A stretch of DNA of 55,658 bases from Pseudomonadota bacterium (GCA_021793575.1 JAJYSM010000016.1:1-55658), one strand, 5' to 3'. Shown: positions 10,897 to 20,666, counted from the stretch's first letter. Numbers and translations: made by a program. The notes: generated from the letters alone by a model not told the origin.

Positions 10897-11018
10897 CCGC
10901 GCAAAGCGCCCACCATAGCCGCCAACGCGGCGTGACTCAACGCGGCGCGCGCAAGCCCGTCGCACGTCCTTGCGCCGGCGCTGGCTACAATCGCGAAACC
11001 CCCAACGGACGGAATGCC

Positions 11019-11174
11019 ATGACTGAGCTCCTGATCGGCCGCAGCACGAGCGTCAGCCTCGATCCGCACTACGGCAACCGCCACGGCATGATCGCCGGCG
11101 CCATCACCGAGGCCGAGCGCACCATCGTCCGCCAGCGCTCGCCGGTGGGCGGCATCTTCGGCGGCAAGCGCTGA
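11019..11174 (+). CDS. short hypothetical protein (51 aa)
   Basis: 51 residues beginning MTELLIGRSTSVSLDPHYG and ending GGIFGGKR. There is no membrane segment or Cys motif. It ends 11 bases before the next gene and is probably its operon leader gene. The start is chosen because the preceding in-frame stretch is low-quality and no better ATG exists. Not recognised; it may be a real small protein because codon third positions are strongly GC, as in neighbours. Confidence 0.5.
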   Translation: MTELLIGRSTSVSLDPHYGNRHGMIAGAITEAERTIVRQRSPVGGIFGGKR

Positions 11175-11185
11175 GCGGCCCGCGC

Positions 11186-12436
11186 ATGCCGCGCATCGAA
11201 CTGGTCGCCGCCGACGCAGCATTTGGCGAGCGCCTGCGCAGCGGCTTCGGCTACCCGCTGCGTGGCGCCGGGCTGGCCACCTGCGCGGTGCTGACGCTGA
11301 TTCATTACGTGGGCCTGCTGCCGTCCTGGATCGGCGCGCTGGCCAGCGCGCTGGTGTGGGCCGCCACCTGGCGCTATGCCGCCGACTGCCTGCTGCATAC
11401 CGCCCACGGCTACGCCGACCCGCCCGATGTCGGCAGTGAGGGCAACAACGCCAGCGGCTGGGCGCTCACCGCCATCCATCTGCTGCTGGTGGCGCTGTGC
11501 GTGCTGGCCATCGTGTTCTTCCCGCACCTGCTGTGGCCGGTGCTGATCGTCTCTGCGCTGCTGTTGCCGGCGATCGACATGTCGCTGGCGTTCGACGGCA
11601 ACCTCGCGCTGGCGCTGAACCCGCTGCACTGGCAGCGGGTGATCGCCGGCTTCGGCATGGCCTACCTGATTCCGGTGGCGATCAACCTGCTGCTGGCGCT
11701 CATCCTCGTGCTCGCCTCGATCAGCACCGCGCTGCTGCCACGGCTGCTGGCGCTGCCGCTGTTCGCCTTCGCCAGCACCTACCTGATCGTGCTGGCCTTC
11801 CACCTGATGGGCGCGATGATCCACCAGCGCCACGAGCGCTTCGGCATCCAGCCCGAGGCGCCGAAGCTGGCCCGCGCCGGCGGCCAGGACGCGGACGAGC
11901 AACTGCTCGACGAAGTCAACGCGCTGGCGCCCGCCGATCCGGCCGCCGCCACCCGGATGCTGGTGGCGCGGCTGCAGGATCGCGCCGCGCCGGCGCCGCT
12001 GCACCTCGCCTATCGCCAGCTGCTACAGCGGCAGAACCTGCGCGACGGTCTGCTGGTGCACGGCCAGATCTGGATGGCCGCGCTGATCGCCCAGGGCGAA
12101 TCGCGCCGCGCGCTGGGCGTGCTGCAGGACTGCTGCGGCATCGACGCGGATTTCATTCCCGACGACCCGCGCACCTGCGGCGAGCTGGCCGACCTTGCCG
12201 CGCGGCTGGGCATGCGCAGGCTCGCGCTGCACCTGTGCCGCGGCTATTTGGCGCACTGGCCGCGCGATCCGCAGCTGCCGCACTACGGCCTGCTGGCCGC
12301 GCGCCTGCTGGGCGAGCAGGCCGAGCAGCATGGCGAAGCCGTGCAACTGCTCGATCAGCTGGCCGGCGCGTGGCCCGACCATCCGCAGCGGGCACAGATC
12401 CGCGCGCTGCGCCAGCAGCTGGCGCCGTCCGCATGA
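11186..12436 (+). CDS. multi-pass membrane protein with C-terminal helical-repeat domain
   Basis: 416 residues. The N-terminal half has about five or six hydrophobic helices (roughly 25-65, 90-130, 150-210) with no recognised transporter motif. The C-terminal half (about 235-416) is soluble and built of Ala/Leu-rich paired helices resembling TPR-like repeats. It overlaps greB as ATGA, so the two are probably translated together. Function unknown; the layout of membrane domain plus TPR-like tail suggests an assembly or scaffolding role. Confidence 0.7.
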   Translation: MPRIELVAADAAFGERLRSGFGYPLRGAGLATCAVLTLIHYVGLLPSWIGALASALVWAATWRYAADCLLHTAHGYADPPDVGSEGNNASGWALTAIHLLLVALCVLAIVFFPHLLWPVLIVSALLLPAIDMSLAFDGNLALALNPLHWQRVIAGFGMAYLIPVAINLLLALILVLASISTALLPRLLALPLFAFASTYLIVLAFHLMGAMIHQRHERFGIQPEAPKLARAGGQDADEQLLDEVNALAPADPAAATRMLVARLQDRAAPAPLHLAYRQLLQRQNLRDGLLVHGQIWMAALIAQGESRRALGVLQDCCGIDADFIPDDPRTCGELADLAARLGMRRLALHLCRGYLAHWPRDPQLPHYGLLAARLLGEQAEQHGEAVQLLDQLAGAWPDHPQRAQIRALRQQLAPSA

Positions 12437-12933
12437 GTCGCTGGCGGCCACCTGCGCCCGGCTCCACCGCGATCATCACCCGCGACGGCTTCGAGCGGCT
12501 GAAGGCCGAGCTGGACCACCTTTGGCACGTACTGCGCCCGGAAGTGGTGAAAGCGCTCGCGGCCGCGGCCGCTGAAGGCGACCGCTCGGAAAACGCCGAG
12601 TACATCTACCGCAAGAAGCAGCTCGGCGAAATCGACCGCCGCGCCCGCTACCTCAGCAAGCGCATCCCCGTGCTGAAAGTGGCCGAGGGCACGCCCGGCG
12701 ACCGCGGGCTGGTGTTCTTCGGCGCCCGCATCCAGTTGGAAAACATCGACACCGGCGAAATCCTGCACTACCGCATCGTCGGCCCCGACGAGACCGACGC
12801 CCGGCAAGGCTGGATCAGCATCGACTCGCCGCTGGCGCGCGCGGTATTGAAGAAGCGCGTGGACGACGAGTTCGCCGCCGAGCTGCCGAGCGGGCGGGCA
12901 AGTTTTGTGGTGGTGGGGGTGAGGTATGGGTGA
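12433..12933 (+). CDS. greB: transcription elongation factor GreB
   Basis: 166 residues. GreB enters the RNA polymerase secondary channel and stimulates cleavage of backtracked transcripts. The coiled-coil tip GDRSENAEY (49-57) carries the catalytic acidic pair Asp50 and Glu53, followed by [17 protein letters not shown], which is typical of GreB rather than GreA. The C-terminal FKBP-like domain (about 85-166) is complete. The ATG overlaps the upstream stop. Confidence 0.94.
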   Translation: MSRWRPPAPGSTAIITRDGFERLKAELDHLWHVLRPEVVKALAAAAAEGDRSENAEYIYRKKQLGEIDRRARYLSKRIPVLKVAEGTPGDRGLVFFGARIQLENIDTGEILHYRIVGPDETDARQGWISIDSPLARAVLKKRVDDEFAAELPSGRASFVVVGVRYG

Positions 12934-13002
12934 GGGCTGATGGGTTTGCGCAGCCGTCTCTCCTTCAAGGGTGGGGGCTTACGAGAAAGTCAGGATGGTT
13001 CA

Positions 13003-13461
13003 CTATTGGTTGATGATCTTCGGATCGCACGGAATCGAGCAGCTGGCTTTTGTCGCGTCATCCACCATCACCTTGTAGCTGGCCGTCTGCGCGACATCAT
13101 TCTTGTCGTTGATCACACCGTTGGTCGGCGCTCGCCCCGACCAGGAAAGCTGGTGATTGCCATCTCCCTCGAACGTGACGTCGCCGAGCGTGTAGCGTCG
13201 ATCGCTGGACGAGGCGTTGTTCAGCTTGAGTACGACGGTGACAGGTCTGCGTCCGGTGAAGGTCACATCGCCACCATTGCCGGTGCCACCGGAATATTTG
13301 TAGCTGTAGGTGCTGCCGCAGGCATCGATGTCGGTGTACCCATCCGAGCCATTTGAGGGTGTGTCGTGCAGGCTCAGGTTGATGATCGGACTACCCTGGC
13401 CGAACGCGCTACCCACTGGGCAACCGATCAGTACAGCTGCCGCCAGCATGATCTTCTTCAT
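13003..13461 (-). CDS. small secreted protein, unknown
   Basis: 152 residues with a clear signal peptide (about 1-21, MKKIMLAAAVLIGCPVGSAFG). The mature part is Gly/Ser/Asp/Asn-rich and probably beta-stranded. It contains three Cys (near 48, 141, 145), the last two as C-S-I-P-C, which could form a disulfide. No recognised family. Lower GC than its neighbours and lies directly beside the TIR-TPR gene, transcribed in the same direction. Confidence 0.6.
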   Translation of the reverse strand: MKKIMLAAAVLIGCPVGSAFGQGSPIINLSLHDTPSNGSDGYTDIDACGSTYSYKYSGGTGNGGDVTFTGRRPVTVVLKLNNASSSDRRYTLGDVTFEGDGNHQLSWSGRAPTNGVINDKNDVAQTASYKVMVDDATKASCSIPCDPKIINQ

Positions 13462-13605
13462 GGTGTGTCTCCCTGGGTTTTGGTGTTGGTTTGGTGGATG
13501 GGTGGTGGAACGTCGACAGACCGGGTTGCTCGCTCAATTCATTTCAGCCAACCGGTCCGGTCCGCAAAGACCATGGCAGCGTGCAAACCCATGTCTGCAT
13601 GCCAT

Positions 13606-15720
13606 TCATTTTTCGCTCTTCAACCCGCTCTGGACTGCCGCCCCTGGCCATGGCATCAACGGCACATAGCCGAAGCCGGCTAGTTGCGCCTGGATCCGTG
13701 CACCTTCCGCCTGTTTGCCGGCAAGCAGTGCAAGACGCGCCGACGGGTCGAGTACGCGCCAGTAGCTGGATCCACGCACGAAGGGCGCCAGCTGCCGGCG
13801 GGCAGCGCTGAAATGGACTGCGGCATCGCCCGGCCGCCCTGCATCGGTTGCTGCCATGCCGATCATCACCTCGCCCAGAGCGTAACGACCCACGGCCTCC
13901 GGTGAGTCGAGCTGCAACCGCCCCTGGTACAGCGTCTGCAGGGCACGGGCGGCGGTGAGGGCGGTTGCGTGATCGCCGTCCTGCAGGGATAGCATGATGC
14001 GCAGACTGAGCAAGTCGATCATGTCCCGGAGAACGAGCCGATTCGCGCGTTCGACATGCACCATGAGATCCATCCGTGGCTGCGCCAGGGCCAGATCGTC
14101 GCGGGCCAACTGCAGCTTGCCGGCAGCCAGCCGCGCCGCGGCCCGCAGTGCGATCGCACGCAAATATGTTTCGGCCCAGTCCTGGTTGGCTGGATCGTGG
14201 ACCGTAAGCAGTCGCATCTGATCAACTGCGGCACCGGCCACGACTTCAGCCTGGGTGTAATCGCCCAGTATTCGCAAGCGTTCGGATTGCATCGTTTCGG
14301 CAATCGACCATTGCGCCTGCCAATTCAAATCGGCGGGCTGTGAGGCCACCAGATCCTGCAGCACCCGTGATTTCGTGGCGGCCAATACCAAAGCCTGCTG
14401 CAGACGTCCGGATTGTTCCTCGACGTTGCCAAGCCATGAAATCTGATCGGCGACTTCCATAAGCAGCTGCGGGTCGTTGGGTGTCCTGGCCAGAATCGCC
14501 TCGAACATGCCGAGCGAGCGCAGGATGCCCTCGCTGGCCAGTTGCAGCCGTCCCCGGTCGAGTTCCAGCACGGCGAGATTGCTGTCCCCATAAGCCAGCT
14601 CGTGCTGCCATTCGACACGCTTGGGATCCATCGCATACACCGCCCGGCAGGTATCGCGGTAGCGGGTCAACCACGTCTGCGCTCGCTCCAGATCGCGACT
14701 TTGCCAATAGACGTAGCCAACCCAGTATTCGGCCTGGCCCCGATCGAACAGACGATCCCCATTTCCAGGGTGCCTGTCGGCCAATGCCTTGCTGCGTTGA
14801 TAGGCACTCTTGAAGCTGGCCAGCGCCTCCGGGTAGCGCGCCTGCCGCAGTTGAACCTGGCCAATCTGGGTCAGTGCTTGTACCTGCTGTGTCAAGACAG
14901 CATCATTGAGATCGCGTGGATCAAGGCTGGCGAAATAGCCCACGAGCTTGTCACTGACGCTGTCCATCGACGCGAGCTGGCTGCTGTCGTCAAGTCGCTG
15001 GCGCAGATCACCGAGCATGTAGCCAAGCAGGCCCTCTGCCTGCGATTGCCGACGCTGCGCATCATTGCGGGCGATCCAGGCTGCGCCCGCAAGCGCCAAG
15101 GCAATCGTCATGCCGGTCAACGAAGCCACGATGATCGCCAGCATGCGCCGGCGGCGTCTTTGTGCCTCGCGTTTTCGCAGCTGGTCGAGATTGATGCCGA
15201 GCAATCCGGCGAGCAGCTTGAGCCGAACCAATACCTTCCCATCCATGCCAGGTCGAATGTCCGCCGCAATCGGTTCGGCGGGTCGCTGACCGAGTTGACC
15301 GTCCGGTTCAATCTCGTAGCGCAACGCCGGAGGAAAACACTCGCTCGCGTCGCCGGCATTCGGCTCGCCGGCAACGATCAGGCAGTAGATGCGATCGCTG
15401 CGACCGAGCCGCTTGAATACCAGTATTTCTTCATTGACCCAGCGCGAACACGCCGCATCCGGAGAGCAGATGACCAGCAACGCCTCCGAGTCGGCCAGCG
15501 CCTGTTGCAGCCGTCCACCCAATGCTCCGGCACTGGCAAGCTCTTCGCGATCGCGAAAGATGGGCTGCAGGCGATCCGGCACCGTGCCGAACTCGCCCAC
15601 GCTGCCACGCAGGAGTTTCGGGACGCGGTAGCTTTCCAGGCTGCGATGGAGCCAGCCGGCCACGCGTGCATCACGGTGGCTGTAGCTGATGAATGCGCGG
15701 TAGCGCCCAGCCGCAGTCAT
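13606..15720 (-). CDS. TIR domain - transmembrane - TPR repeat protein
   Basis: 704 residues from the ATG at 15720. Residues 5-120 form a TIR_2-type domain: RAFISYSHRD at the first strand and CSRWVNEEI at 91-99, where Glu97 or Glu98 would be the NADase glutamate in catalytic TIRs. A basic stretch (182-192) precedes one transmembrane helix (about 193-216). The rest (about 240-690) is helical with degenerate TPR repeats (for example QVQLRQARYPEALASFKSAYQ). A TTG forty codons upstream (15840) is an alternative start, but a TIR domain normally begins within a few residues of the N-terminus. In bacteria TIR proteins may consume NAD+ in antiphage defence or act as scaffolds; which applies here is unknown. 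Confidence 0.8.
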   Translation of the reverse strand: MTAAGRYRAFISYSHRDARVAGWLHRSLESYRVPKLLRGSVGEFGTVPDRLQPIFRDREELASAGALGGRLQQALADSEALLVICSPDAACSRWVNEEILVFKRLGRSDRIYCLIVAGEPNAGDASECFPPALRYEIEPDGQLGQRPAEPIAADIRPGMDGKVLVRLKLLAGLLGINLDQLRKREAQRRRRRMLAIIVASLTGMTIALALAGAAWIARNDAQRRQSQAEGLLGYMLGDLRQRLDDSSQLASMDSVSDKLVGYFASLDPRDLNDAVLTQQVQALTQIGQVQLRQARYPEALASFKSAYQRSKALADRHPGNGDRLFDRGQAEYWVGYVYWQSRDLERAQTWLTRYRDTCRAVYAMDPKRVEWQHELAYGDSNLAVLELDRGRLQLASEGILRSLGMFEAILARTPNDPQLLMEVADQISWLGNVEEQSGRLQQALVLAATKSRVLQDLVASQPADLNWQAQWSIAETMQSERLRILGDYTQAEVVAGAAVDQMRLLTVHDPANQDWAETYLRAIALRAAARLAAGKLQLARDDLALAQPRMDLMVHVERANRLVLRDMIDLLSLRIMLSLQDGDHATALTAARALQTLYQGRLQLDSPEAVGRYALGEVMIGMAATDAGRPGDAAVHFSAARRQLAPFVRGSSYWRVLDPSARLALLAGKQAEGARIQAQLAGFGYVPLMPWPGAAVQSGLKSEK

Positions 15721-15845
15721 GCCCGACAGTCCGCGATCAATCTGGACATGAGCGCGCGTAACTCCCCGAGACACGATGGAAAGACGATCCGTGCTTTCGC
15801 GATCGCTATCGCCTATGTGGTCCGGATCCGTGATGGCCAACCTTG

Positions 15846-15869
15846 ATGGTCATCGCCCCCCATGACCAT
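15846..15869. promoter_or_regulatory. inverted repeat upstream of TIR-TPR gene
   Basis: ATGGTCAT and ATGACCAT form 8-bp perfect arms separated by eight bases (mostly C). The site lies 126-149 bases upstream of the proposed TIR start, a plausible operator. The 446 bases between the TIR gene and the lipoprotein gene otherwise hold only the features listed here. Confidence 0.35.
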
Positions 15870-15976
15870 TGCTCCATCATCCCCGCGCAGCCGTGGTTTT
15901 GCAAATGCATGGCGAATGCGGTCCGCGGAATGCAGCGCGCTGGCCTCAACTCAACGGCACGCCGGGCGAATTAGCC

Positions 15977-16006
15977 AAAAAAAGCGCCACGACAATCACG
16001 GCTTTA
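15977..16006 (-). terminator. possible original tRNA-Ser terminator, displaced by the element
   Basis: On the minus strand an imperfect hairpin (AAAGC/GCTTT outer stem) is followed by seven T (15983-15977). It lies just left of the left attachment repeat, where the chromosome would resume downstream of tRNA-Ser before integration. The stem is short and has a bulge, so this is tentative. Confidence 0.35.
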
Positions 16007-16017
16007 ATTGCCCTATA

Positions 16018-16034
16018 TGGCGGAGAGAGTGGGA
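16018..16034. other. left attachment repeat
   Basis: TGGCGGAGAGAGTGGGA, identical over 17 bases to the 3' end of the tRNA-Ser gene (23927-23943), in the same orientation. It is the duplicated tRNA 3' end left by site-specific integration. Bases on both sides differ from those at the right copy. Confidence 0.85.
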
Positions 16035-16166
16035 AACACTCGACGTCCCCATCTCACGCGGCCTACGGCCCAAGTCTGTGACCTGATTTGTGTCCCGATG
16101 CCAGTAGCCGGGAGAGAGGCTACTGGTTCGGGTTACTCGTTTAGGTAGTCAACGCAAACGGTCGAT

Positions 16167-16529
16167 TCACTCGCAGTGAAAGACCACGTCCGCGCTTGCC
16201 TTAGTTCCGGGGTGTATATAGTTCGCATTGAACGAACCTGACCCACCCACACCATTGTTCGCGTAGCCGTCAGCCATGGCGACAGTACCCATGTGGGCGT
16301 TCTCACTTTCCGCCTGTCCCAAGACCATGGATTTTCCGAGAGACTGACAGTAAGCGTTTGCTTGCTTTAAAAGCGCACCCTTCTCACTGGCTCCGCTGCC
16401 GAACGCGGTTGCGGCAGTTCCAGTCAGTTCGTAGTTGCCGCCACCGATTGGCATCACGCCAGAATTCGTAGCGCAACCAGCCAAGGCGCCCGCCAAGGCA
16501 ACGACAACGCAATATATTGCGGTCTTCAT
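16167..16529 (-). CDS. small lipoprotein, unknown
   Basis: 120 residues. Lipobox LAGC (Cys near residue 19) after a hydrophobic segment; the start MKTAIYCVVV at 16529 is chosen over an upstream ATG that would add 19 charged or polar residues before the signal. The mature part is Gly/Ala/Ser/Asn-rich, with Cys near 60 and a C-terminal ...VVFHCE. No recognised family. As the outermost gene at the left end of the element it is probably cargo, possibly surface related. Confidence 0.6.
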   Translation of the reverse strand: MKTAIYCVVVALAGALAGCATNSGVMPIGGGNYELTGTAATAFGSGASEKGALLKQANAYCQSLGKSMVLGQAESENAHMGTVAMADGYANNGVGGSGSFNANYIHPGTKASADVVFHCE

Positions 16530-16652
16530 GTACTTCCCCCTATGTGATTTCCCTGAGCCGTACCCGCTAAAGATTAGCTGACTCATTTCTGTGAAAGCAA
16601 GCAGAGAGTCCCTGATTGCTCGGCACGCTTGATGCCTCAGTGGAAGTGTCAG

Positions 16653-19600
16653 TCAACGACTGCGTCCGCGCCCCATCTTTGGCACGGGTCCCGGCCTCAA
16701 CTCAGGCAGACGGGCTGGACCCTGTTGGATCCGAGTCTCACCACGCATCACCGCCCTCGCCCGTTCCTCCGACTCTCGCTGTAAGGCCCGAAACTCGGGG
16801 TCGTTATGCGCTGCCTCACGTTGGGCAGCCCATTCAGCGGCTCGAACCCGCTCGCGCTCTGCGAACAAGTTGCGCAGCGTGTTGTCCGCTGCTGCCATGG
16901 CCGCTCTCATCTGTGCTTGGTCTTCGCGGGCGAGAGTCAGCGCATGGCTGAGAGTGTTCGCGTCTTTGCCAGCCTGTCGGGCCTTCTGTGCCTCGGTCTT
17001 GCGCACGGCCCGAAGTTCGTCCAGCTCGGCCGTGTTTCCGAACACCATCCGCAAGGGGTGCCGTTCTTTCCACGCTTGAACCCTCGCATCCGCGTCAGCG
17101 TGGCGCTGCTTGATGGCCATGGCCATCGCCTCGGCGCGGTGGGCTTGGATCTCCAACTCGGCCGTTTGGCGTTCGCTTTGTTGCTGCCGCTTCCAAAGCA
17201 CGTCGCGGGTCGATTCGATGCGATGGATCTGAGCGTCAATAGCGGCGACACCCCCTTCCGATAACGCCCCCAAGGGGGCTATCGGTTTTTGGGCCTTTGG
17301 CCGGTTTTCCGCCTCAGCGGCTCGGAGGGCCTCGCGCTTGGTCTTCCACGCGCGCAAATCCACGAGTACCGCACCCACCTTTTGCCCAACGTCTTGCCCT
17401 TGGGCCTGAGCCTCGGGCACCAGTTCACGCGCGGCCTGCTTCGTGCCCCAAGCATCCAATCGCTCGACCAGCCGCGCCTTGTCGTCTTCGCTGACATAGG
17501 CGGCGAATCGCTCTTTGGTGCGCGTGAATGCGACCAGCCCCATGTTCCGGTCCATGCCTTGCCCCGGTGAGGCCAACCAGTAGACGTCCGCCTTGCCTTG
17601 CCCCTGCGCCGCATGGGTCGTGCTGGCATAGGCATAGCCCAGGCGGTCATAGGTTTCGGGATGGACGGTGATGCGCTTGCCATCCTTCCCAGCTACTTCG
17701 CTCTCCAACCTCACGGAAAGCGACACACGGCCCTTCCGGTCCATGGTCAGACCTTCGACCACCCCGACATCACCGTTGGCCACACCGAGCCGCCTATCGT
17801 TCTTCTGGAAGACGATGCGCTCACCTTCGCGCACCTCCATCGATTCGCGCTGGTTGGCAAGCTTTCCGGCGACCTCGATGCGTTCGCCTGGACCCAGTGC
17901 TCCACGCTCAATGAGTCCAGCGCGCAAAGCCTGCGTGATGGCAGCACAGTCGGCGCGGGTATTGGCGATGATGAGCTTGTCGGACAGCGGCTTGGGGTTG
18001 TCCAAGACATTTTTCGCCAAAGCGGCGATAGCTTCGGCTTTGCCGTCCCGAGTGTGAAGCTGTTCACACTTTTCCCACCCGGCGACGATGCTCGCGCCAG
18101 ACGCGCCCTGATAGAACGCGCGGGCCATCGCCTTATCAGCCTCCTCCTTTTGGCGGCGGATTTCGGTGAGCTTCACCTCGCCGACCTCATGGGCCATCAA
18201 GCGGAACGGCGCCCCCGCCTCAACGGGTTGAAGTTGAAGCGCGTCGCCCAACAAGAGCATCTTGGCTCCCGCTTGGTCCACCGCCTCCTGAATCTGTCTT
18301 AGGGTCTTGGCCCCGACCATCCCGGCCTCATCCACGGTGACCACGGTTTGCGGCGTGAGCACCAGGTCGCCCCGGTCGATGGCGGACAACAACTTGGCGC
18401 ACGACATCGAGGGCATGCCGGTCTCGGCTTCCAGTTTCTCGGCCGCACGTTGCGCCGTGCTGGTGCCCACCAACTGAAACCCTGCGGCCTTGTAAGCCCC
18501 AAGGTAAGCGCCGGCCGTGGCGGTTTTTCCCGTGCCAGCCTGACCCGACAGGCAAGCCACACCGCCACTCTCGCACGCGACGAAAAACACAGCCTTGCGT
18601 TGCTCTTCGGTCAGCGTGAAGCCTTGGGCCGCTTCATGGGCGGCGATGGCCTGCTCGACCTGAGTGCGGGCAAGCCGATGGGTGTCGTCGTCTTTTCGGG
18701 CCACCGCATCGCGGGTGATGGCTTCCTCCAACGCCCATTGGACCCTAGAACACCAGCGGGCACGGCCTTCCGCATCATCGGCCAAGCGCACCACCGTCCC
18801 GCGCTCTTGCCACTGCCTCAAGCATTCGTCTGCCGCCTTCACCGGGTCGGCAAGGTCCAGCCGCTCCTTCGCCAAGCGGTCGATGAGGTGGCGGCGGTCA
18901 AAGGCGCTTTCGGTGCGATGAAGGTCGGCCAATAAGGCCGACTCATGGCGCGGGTCCAGACCTTGGCTGGGCACGCCTCGCAAATCCTCGGCCTCCTCCC
19001 ATGCCACCACGCCCTCGCGGTAAAGGTCCGCCAGTGCTGTGCGTGTCCCGTCCATGATGTGCTCGGGGTGGTTCTCGTCCGTTTTTCCGCGTCGCGTGCG
19101 CATCGTGGCCTCTTGGGCGCTGAGGCCCTCAGCACTCATGGCGGCCTCGATGGCTAGCCGACGCTTGGAAAAGTGACGCATGGCCTCGGGACCTACCCCC
19201 GCGATGTGATGCCAGACCTGTCCGGTCTCGCGGCCATCGATATCCCGCTCGCGCTCGCTTTCGATGCCGTATCCCAGCGCCTTCATTTCGCGGGCCAAGG
19301 CATGGCGGTAGATGGCGCCTGCGGCGTGCTTGTGGTCGAACAGGGCGCGCTCGTCGATGGTCCGCCATTTGCCATCCGGGCCCTTGGCGGCGTTCACCAG
19401 GACGCAATGGCTGTGAAGCTGTGGATCTCCTTCGCGGCTGTCCAGATGATCCACGCGCCGGATGATGACCCCATCACCCGCCATCACTGCTGGCCCTTGG
19501 CCCTGCGCCCCCGTTCGGGAAATGAGCTGTCCTCGGAGGTAATCCAGTGCGGAAGCCGTCGCCCGATGATGGGCGTCGAGGATGCGGCGTTGGTCCGACT

Positions 19601-19904
19601 CGCTTGCGGCGGCGAATACGATGGAGACCGATTTGTCGGCACTGAATGTCAGGTCCCAGCCCATGCGACGGCCCAAGGCACCCGCGTTGCGCACCAGCTT
19701 GGTTCCATCGGGGGCGTGTCCGCTGAGCAAGGCCTCAAACTGGGCGTTGGCTTCCGCTTCGGTCAGCCCGAGTGCCTTGGCTTCATCACCGAGCCACTCA
19801 CCCGCACCGATGCCCGCCCGGTAATACTCGGTTGCGCGCATGTAGCGACCGACATCCTTGATGGCTCCGCTGCTGTGATTGTCCAGTCCGCACACCGACA
19901 GCAT
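16653..19904 (-). CDS. MobF-family relaxase-helicase (TrwC/TraI-like)
   Basis: 1083 residues. The N-terminal relaxase domain (about 1-310) has candidate nicking tyrosines Tyr21, Tyr27 and Tyr28 and the metal-binding histidines His153, His164 and His166 (D-P-Q-L-H-S-H). A helicase domain follows with Walker A GQAGTGKT near 455 and Walker B-like VVTVDEAGM near 510; SF1 motifs continue to about 800. The rest is a long charged coiled-coil tail. The protein should nick oriT, stay attached to the 5' end and unwind the transferred strand. The tail contains an in-frame 52-bp palindromic repeat (residues about 868-885) also present at 20592-20643. It is the second gene of a pair with the MobC-like gene, three bases apart. 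Confidence 0.93.
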   Translation of the reverse strand: MLSVCGLDNHSSGAIKDVGRYMRATEYYRAGIGAGEWLGDEAKALGLTEAEANAQFEALLSGHAPDGTKLVRNAGALGRRMGWDLTFSADKSVSIVFAAASESDQRRILDAHHRATASALDYLRGQLISRTGAQGQGPAVMAGDGVIIRRVDHLDSREGDPQLHSHCVLVNAAKGPDGKWRTIDERALFDHKHAAGAIYRHALAREMKALGYGIESERERDIDGRETGQVWHHIAGVGPEAMRHFSKRRLAIEAAMSAEGLSAQEATMRTRRGKTDENHPEHIMDGTRTALADLYREGVVAWEEAEDLRGVPSQGLDPRHESALLADLHRTESAFDRRHLIDRLAKERLDLADPVKAADECLRQWQERGTVVRLADDAEGRARWCSRVQWALEEAITRDAVARKDDDTHRLARTQVEQAIAAHEAAQGFTLTEEQRKAVFFVACESGGVACLSGQAGTGKTATAGAYLGAYKAAGFQLVGTSTAQRAAEKLEAETGMPSMSCAKLLSAIDRGDLVLTPQTVVTVDEAGMVGAKTLRQIQEAVDQAGAKMLLLGDALQLQPVEAGAPFRLMAHEVGEVKLTEIRRQKEEADKAMARAFYQGASGASIVAGWEKCEQLHTRDGKAEAIAALAKNVLDNPKPLSDKLIIANTRADCAAITQALRAGLIERGALGPGERIEVAGKLANQRESMEVREGERIVFQKNDRRLGVANGDVGVVEGLTMDRKGRVSLSVRLESEVAGKDGKRITVHPETYDRLGYAYASTTHAAQGQGKADVYWLASPGQGMDRNMGLVAFTRTKERFAAYVSEDDKARLVERLDAWGTKQAARELVPEAQAQGQDVGQKVGAVLVDLRAWKTKREALRAAEAENRPKAQKPIAPLGALSEGGVAAIDAQIHRIESTRDVLWKRQQQSERQTAELEIQAHRAEAMAMAIKQRHADADARVQAWKERHPLRMVFGNTAELDELRAVRKTEAQKARQAGKDANTLSHALTLAREDQAQMRAAMAAADNTLRNLFAERERVRAAEWAAQREAAHNDPEFRALQRESEERARAVMRGETRIQQGPARLPELRPGPVPKMGRGRSR
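17251..17302 (-). repeat. 52-bp palindromic repeat inside the relaxase gene
   Basis: Exact reverse complement of 20592-20643. It contains a hairpin (17258-17285, C5/G5 core with a 2-base bulge in the arms). In the relaxase frame it encodes P-K-A-Q-K-P-I-A-P-L-G-A-L-S-E-G without disturbing the reading frame. Confidence 0.9.
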
Positions 19905-19907
19905 GAA

Positions 19908-20141
19908 TCACGCCATCGCCTCACGCACGGCATCGGCGAGCTTCACGGCCAAGGACTCAACGGCATCGAGCGTTTCCCGCTGATGCTTGGCGAGCCCTCG
20001 CTGGATCTCCTCGAGAGTGTCGTCGCGGTGCGCAATCGAGCGGATATATTCGGCCAGAGAAATCCCCAAACTCTTGGCCCGCTGCTTCAAGATGTTCGCC
20101 TCGGCTTTCGTCATCCGGACGGTAATAACGGCATCAGACAT
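19908..20141 (-). CDS. MobC-like ribbon-helix-helix mobilisation protein
   Basis: 77 residues. The N-terminal pattern (VITVRMTKAEANILKQRAKSL) is a ribbon-helix-helix strand-helix as in MobC/relaxosome accessory proteins, and the C-terminal part is an amphipathic helix. The ATG at 20141 is preferred; an upstream ATG adds six residues. It ends three bases before the relaxase start, indicating one operon and a role in oriT binding and relaxase recruitment, and probably autoregulation through the palindrome at 20160-20177. Confidence 0.7.
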   Translation of the reverse strand: MSDAVITVRMTKAEANILKQRAKSLGISLAEYIRSIAHRDDTLEEIQRGLAKHQRETLDAVESLAVKLADAVREAMA

Positions 20142-20159
20142 AATCGACCTCATTAACAA

Positions 20160-20177
20160 AATCTATATTTTCAGATT
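20160..20177. promoter_or_regulatory. possible operator of the mobilisation operon
   Basis: AATCT and AGATT arms around an 8-base AT spacer, 18 bases upstream of the MobC-like start in a locally AT-rich stretch. Size and position suit an RHH autoregulator site. No convincing promoter pair could be fixed here. Confidence 0.35.
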
Positions 20178-20359
20178 ATCGAGGTTTTTCGGGCCGTCAA
20201 GGGGGTGTAATCACGTCGCACCGCACGGCTATGCCGCATGCGGGGAGCCGGTAATGCTTTTTAGTGCGTCTGGTGTATTAAAAAAAATCGCTCTTTTCGT
20301 CCTAATCGCTGAGACGCCGGCCGCGCAGAATCAGCGCCACTCCACTCGGACACGAACCG

Positions 20360-20563
20360 ATGAAAAGCGACCGCGCACACCCTCTGGCCCATGCGTTTTT
20401 TCTCACGCCGATTATCGGCTGCTTCCTGATTTCGCTTTACGATTTCCGCGCCCTTTGTTTCTTCGCTGGCTTGGGCGCGTTCCTGCTGATGTTTTATATC
20501 GTGATGGTGATAGGTGGCCGCCAAAGGCGGCGGGCTCGGCGTGAAGGCAGGGACCTGCCCTGA
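20360..20563 (+). CDS. small membrane protein (67 aa)
   Basis: 67 residues with two hydrophobic segments (about 11-26 and 32-51) and a highly basic C-terminus (GGRQRRRARREGR). It lies divergent from the mobilisation genes. Not recognised. Conjugative and mobilizable elements often carry such small membrane proteins (entry exclusion or coupling), but nothing here proves that. The start ATG is the only one in frame. Confidence 0.45.
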   Translation: MKSDRAHPLAHAFFLTPIIGCFLISLYDFRALCFFAGLGAFLLMFYIVMVIGGRQRRRARREGRDLP

Positions 20564-20591
20564 ATGGAATAAGCCGCTGATGCGGTATTGA

Positions 20592-20643
20592 GGCCAAAGG
20601 CCCAAAAACCGATAGCCCCCTTGGGGGCGTTATCGGAAGGGGG
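20592..20643 (+). repeat. 52-bp palindromic repeat, intergenic copy
   Basis: Exact inverted copy of relaxase-internal 17251-17302. The hairpin lies at 20609-20636 (CCGATA + GCCCCC pairing with GGGGGC + TATCGG, with a GT bulge). Flanked by GGCCAAAGG on the left and a G-run on the right. Confidence 0.9.
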
Positions 20644-20666
20644 GAGACTTCGAAAGCAAGACCAGC

